Source: JAVBNW01 sp031551255 (GTDB lineage Bacteria > Bacillota > Clostridia > Christensenellales > UBA1750). From it: a DNA stretch of 6,645 nt. The DNA lies in the NCBI GenBank assembly GCA_031551255.1, contig JAVBNW010000153.1, positions 1 to 6,645 of the forward strand. The letters are read 5' to 3'. Each line of letters begins with the position of its first letter. Position 1 is the stretch's first letter. The notes under the pieces were generated by a model that made no database searches, had not been told where the DNA came from, and saw only the letters and a list, made by a program, of their open reading frames with translations. Made by a program: the position numbers and the translations under genes. Positions 4,625-6,645 of this stretch are shown here, piece by piece.

Positions 4625-6512
4625 GATTGCGCCTCCCTTTTTCGGCGCCTCCCTTTGCGGAAGGTCTGCCGTGCTTTGTCGCGGAACCGGAAGAGACGTT
4701 AGTTTGGTTTTTGATTGGCCGATCCGCGCCTTCCGGCGGTACGAGGCACTTGCCTCCCCGGCCAATCAGATCGTCTCGGCCGGCGAGCCTGAGCGCCTTG
4801 CGCACGAGCGCGCGGTTTTGCGGCCTTTTATACTGCATCAGCGCGCGCTGCATGGCCTTTTCTTCGGCGGAGCGCGGCACGTATACCGGTTTCATCGTCA
4901 GCGGGTGAAGGCCCGTATAGAACATGGCGGTGGAGAGCGTGCCGGGCGTCGGGTAAAAATCCTGCACCTGCTCGGGTTGATGGCCGGTATCGCGCAGGTA
5001 TTCGGCCAGCTCTACGGCCTCCTTAAGCCCGCATCCGGGGTGGCTCGACATAAAGTACGGCACGAGAAACTGCGGTTTGCCTAGCTTTTCATTCGTCTGC
5101 CGGTAAGCTTCTGAAAACGCATTGTAGAGCCCGCAACCCGGCTTACCCATCGCTGCAAGAACCTTAGCGGAAACGTGCTCGGGCGCGACCTTGAGTTGGC
5201 CGCTTATGTGGTGCTCGCACAGTTCGCGCAAAAATTCGCGAGAAGGGTCGAGCATCACGGCGTCGTAGCGAAGCCCCGAGCGGATGAACGCCTTTTTGAT
5301 GCGTGGGTTCTTGCGCACGAGCCTAAGCGTTTTCATCAGCGGCCTATGATCGACGATCAAATTTTTGCAGGGGGTGGGGGATAGGCATTCCCGCCCGCGG
5401 CACGTGCCTTTCGCAAGCTGCTTATCGCATGCGGGCCGGGTAAAGTTGGCCGTCGGCCCGCCGATGTCGTGGATATACCCTTTGAAGCCGTCGAGCTTTG
5501 TCAAAAGATCGGCTTCTGCAGCAACGGATTGCGCCGAGCGCGCGGAGATGATGCGCCCCTGGTGGAACGTGAGCGCGCAAAACGAGCACGCGCCGAAGCA
5601 GCCGCGCGTATTGGCGATGGAGAATTTCACCTCTTCGAGGACCGGAATGCCCCCTGCGGCGTCGTAATCCGGGTGCCACGCGCGCGCGTAAGGCAACAGT
5701 TGCACCCGGTCGAACTCCTGCTGAGAAAGGGGCATGGCCGGGGGATACTGCACCAGAACCGCCTTTTCGTGTCGCTGAAACAGCGTGCGCCCGCGAATCG
5801 GGTCCTGCTCCAGGTACTGCAGCGCAAACGCCTGCGCATAGGCGCGCTTATCCGCCTTTACTTGCACGTACGGCGCGACTTCTTGCGCGTCCTCAGGAGG
5901 GTTTTCCAGCGCAACGCAGGTGCCGGGGATGCCCTCGATAGCCTCCGCCATACTCAGCCTGCGGGCCAATTCCACCACGGCGCGCTCGGCCATGCCATAT
6001 AGCAGGATATCCGCGCCCGCATCGATTAAAACCGACCGGCGTACGTCATCGGCCCAATAGTCATAGTGCGCGAAGCGGCGAAGGGATGCCTCCACCCCTC
6101 CAATACCGATAAACGTGTTGCGATAAGCTTCCCGCGCGCGGTTGCAGTATACGATCGAAGCGCGGTCGGGGCGCATTCCGGCTTTTCCGCCGGGGGAATA
6201 CGCATCCTGTGAGCGTGGCTTGCGCGCGGCGGTATAGTGGTTTACCATGCTGTCGATGTTGCCTGCGGCGATCAAAAAGCCGAGCCTGGGTCGCCCCAAA
6301 CGCTTGAAATCCGCAGCACTCCGCCAATCCGGCTGGGCGATAATGCCGATGCGGTAGCCCTCGGCCTCGAGCACGCGCGCGATCAGCGCGTGGCCGAAGG
6401 AAGGGTGATCGACATAGGCGTCTGCAGAAATGATGATAAAATCACACACATCCCAGCCGAGCGCATCCATATCCGCGCGGCTGACGGGAAGAAATCCGTC
6501 TCTCGCTTTCAT
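4563..6512 (-). CDS. ygiQ: YgiQ family radical SAM protein
   Basis: This is a 649-residue cytoplasmic radical SAM enzyme of the YgiQ (UPF0313) family, whose reaction is not established. The N-terminal domain begins FLPVSRADMDALGWD and has DAYVDHPSFG (31-40), both hallmarks of the family. The radical SAM cluster motif is Cys305-x3-Cys309-x2-Cys312. A second conserved cysteine group, Cys362, 371, 376 and 382, may bind another cluster. DFYPTPGTLSTAM lies at 518-530, and a basic, lysine/arginine-rich tail runs from about 600. The final 20 or so residues are encoded within the overlap with the next gene. Start: ATG 6512 is preferred from the family N-terminus. ATG 6530 and TTG 6536 are in frame but lack a good binding site. 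GGAG at 6528-6525 is about 12 bases from ATG 6512. First gene of the apparent operon. Confidence 0.93.
   Translation of the reverse strand: MKARDGFLPVSRADMDALGWDVCDFIIISADAYVDHPSFGHALIARVLEAEGYRIGIIAQPDWRSAADFKRLGRPRLGFLIAAGNIDSMVNHYTAARKPRSQDAYSPGGKAGMRPDRASIVYCNRAREAYRNTFIGIGGVEASLRRFAHYDYWADDVRRSVLIDAGADILLYGMAERAVVELARRLSMAEAIEGIPGTCVALENPPEDAQEVAPYVQVKADKRAYAQAFALQYLEQDPIRGRTLFQRHEKAVLVQYPPAMPLSQQEFDRVQLLPYARAWHPDYDAAGGIPVLEEVKFSIANTRGCFGACSFCALTFHQGRIISARSAQSVAAEADLLTKLDGFKGYIHDIGGPTANFTRPACDKQLAKGTCRGRECLSPTPCKNLIVDHRPLMKTLRLVRKNPRIKKAFIRSGLRYDAVMLDPSREFLRELCEHHISGQLKVAPEHVSAKVLAAMGKPGCGLYNAFSEAYRQTNEKLGKPQFLVPYFMSSHPGCGLKEAVELAEYLRDTGHQPEQVQDFYPTPGTLSTAMFYTGLHPLTMKPVYVPRSAEEKAMQRALMQYKRPQNRALVRKALRLAGRDDLIGRGGKCLVPPEGADRPIKNQTNVSSGSATKHGRPSAKGGAEKGRRNHDPSSGKKRPVGRHPGRTGR
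4629..4656 (-). repeat. Duplicated ribosome-binding-site block
   Basis: AAAGGGAGGCGC occurs twice with a 16-base period, at 4656-4645 and 4640-4629 on the minus strand. The copy nearer the ATG has ideal spacing, the other is 23 bases away. Because 16 is not a multiple of three, the duplication sets the frame of the YgiQ C-terminal tail relative to the next gene. Confidence 0.75.
4632..4637 (-). promoter_or_regulatory. Ribosome binding site deciding the RACo-like start
   Basis: GGGAGG, 7 bases upstream of the ATG at 4624, lies within the 3' end of the YgiQ gene. It favours this ATG over the in-frame start at 4765, which would add a 47-residue basic, low-similarity leader. Confidence 0.75.
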
Positions 6513-6518
6513 GGCGAT

Positions 6519-6547
6519 ACTATACTCCATACGCAAAGGGCGCGCAA
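6519..6547 (-). promoter_or_regulatory. Weak promoter candidate for the operon
   Basis: TTGCGC (6547-6542) and TATAGT (6524-6519) are 17 bases apart on the minus strand. The -10 matches the consensus in five of six positions, the -35 in three. If real, transcription would begin at or within a base or two of the ATG at 6512, giving a leaderless message. The hexamers may be chance, and the true promoter may lie further upstream. Confidence 0.25.
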
Positions 6548-6588
6548 CTGCGACACGGGGTTACGTGTAAACGGCACGGGGGGCTCAC

Positions 6589-6626
6589 CGGGGGGGGCGG
6601 GGGCACCCCCCCGGCCGCCCCCCCCG
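6589..6626. repeat. GC-only hairpin, 12 bp perfect stem
   Basis: CGGGGGGGGCGG (6589-6600) and its exact reverse complement (6615-6626) flank a 14-base G/C-rich loop that can itself pair (GGG with CCC). Eight-base G and C runs make the stem extremely stable. There is no T-tract after it on either strand, so it is not a classic terminator. Runs like these are also prone to read and assembly error. Confidence 0.6.
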
Positions 6627-6645
6627 CGGGCAAGAAGGGCGACTG

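Noticed and set aside
4625..4765. N-terminal extension of the RACo-like protein by 47 residues
   Set aside because: The extra residues are basic and unlike the family, no good binding site precedes 4765, and ATG 4624 has GGGAGG at ideal spacing.
5469..6002. Plus-strand open frame of 177 residues, and similar long frames antisense to ygiQ and the RACo-like gene
   Set aside because: All lie opposite strongly supported genes, have arginine/alanine-rich low-information sequence and lack convincing motifs.

Overview
The window is a 6.6 kb GC-rich stretch in which every supportable gene lies on the minus strand. Strong GGAGG-type ribosome binding sites, a Gram-positive style lipoprotein, a ferredoxin-plus-ASKHA activator of the RACo type and a YgiQ-type radical SAM enzyme together suggest an anaerobic member of the Clostridia (Bacillota), probably a high-GC lineage. 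Nothing in the window supports a finer placement.

In transcription order (right to left) the layout is as follows. First comes a GC-only hairpin and a weak promoter candidate (6519-6626), then a YgiQ family radical SAM protein (6512 to 4563). A RACo-like [2Fe-2S]/DUF4445 protein follows (4624 to 2888), overlapping the YgiQ gene by 62 bases. Next is a CsaA-like tRNA-binding-fold gene (2853 to 2524) broken by two single-base indels of opposite sign, and then an unrecognised lipoprotein (2499 to 1558). The -62, +34 and +24 base spacings make these four genes look like one operon. A promoter-like sequence at 1512-1540 then precedes a Gfo/Idh/MocA family oxidoreductase (1476 to 382), which appears to be its own transcription unit.

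Downstream of the oxidoreductase, bases 1-381 hold no gene but are dense in repeats. They contain two direct copies of a 60-70 bp unit (44-105 and 242-312) and two oppositely oriented copies of a 57-58 bp terminator-like element (123-180 and 317-373). There are also several near-perfect hairpins with 12-13 bp stems and four-base loops.

The gene content is mostly familiar: redox cofactor and Fe-S enzymes, a small chaperone-like protein and a lipoprotein. I do not see convincing evidence for a novel defence, mobile or biosynthetic system. The points most worth following are the convergent terminator-element pair inside the repeat region, the doubly frameshifted csaA-like gene, the duplicated ribosome binding site at the YgiQ/RACo-like junction, and the RACo-like activator with no corrinoid partner in view.
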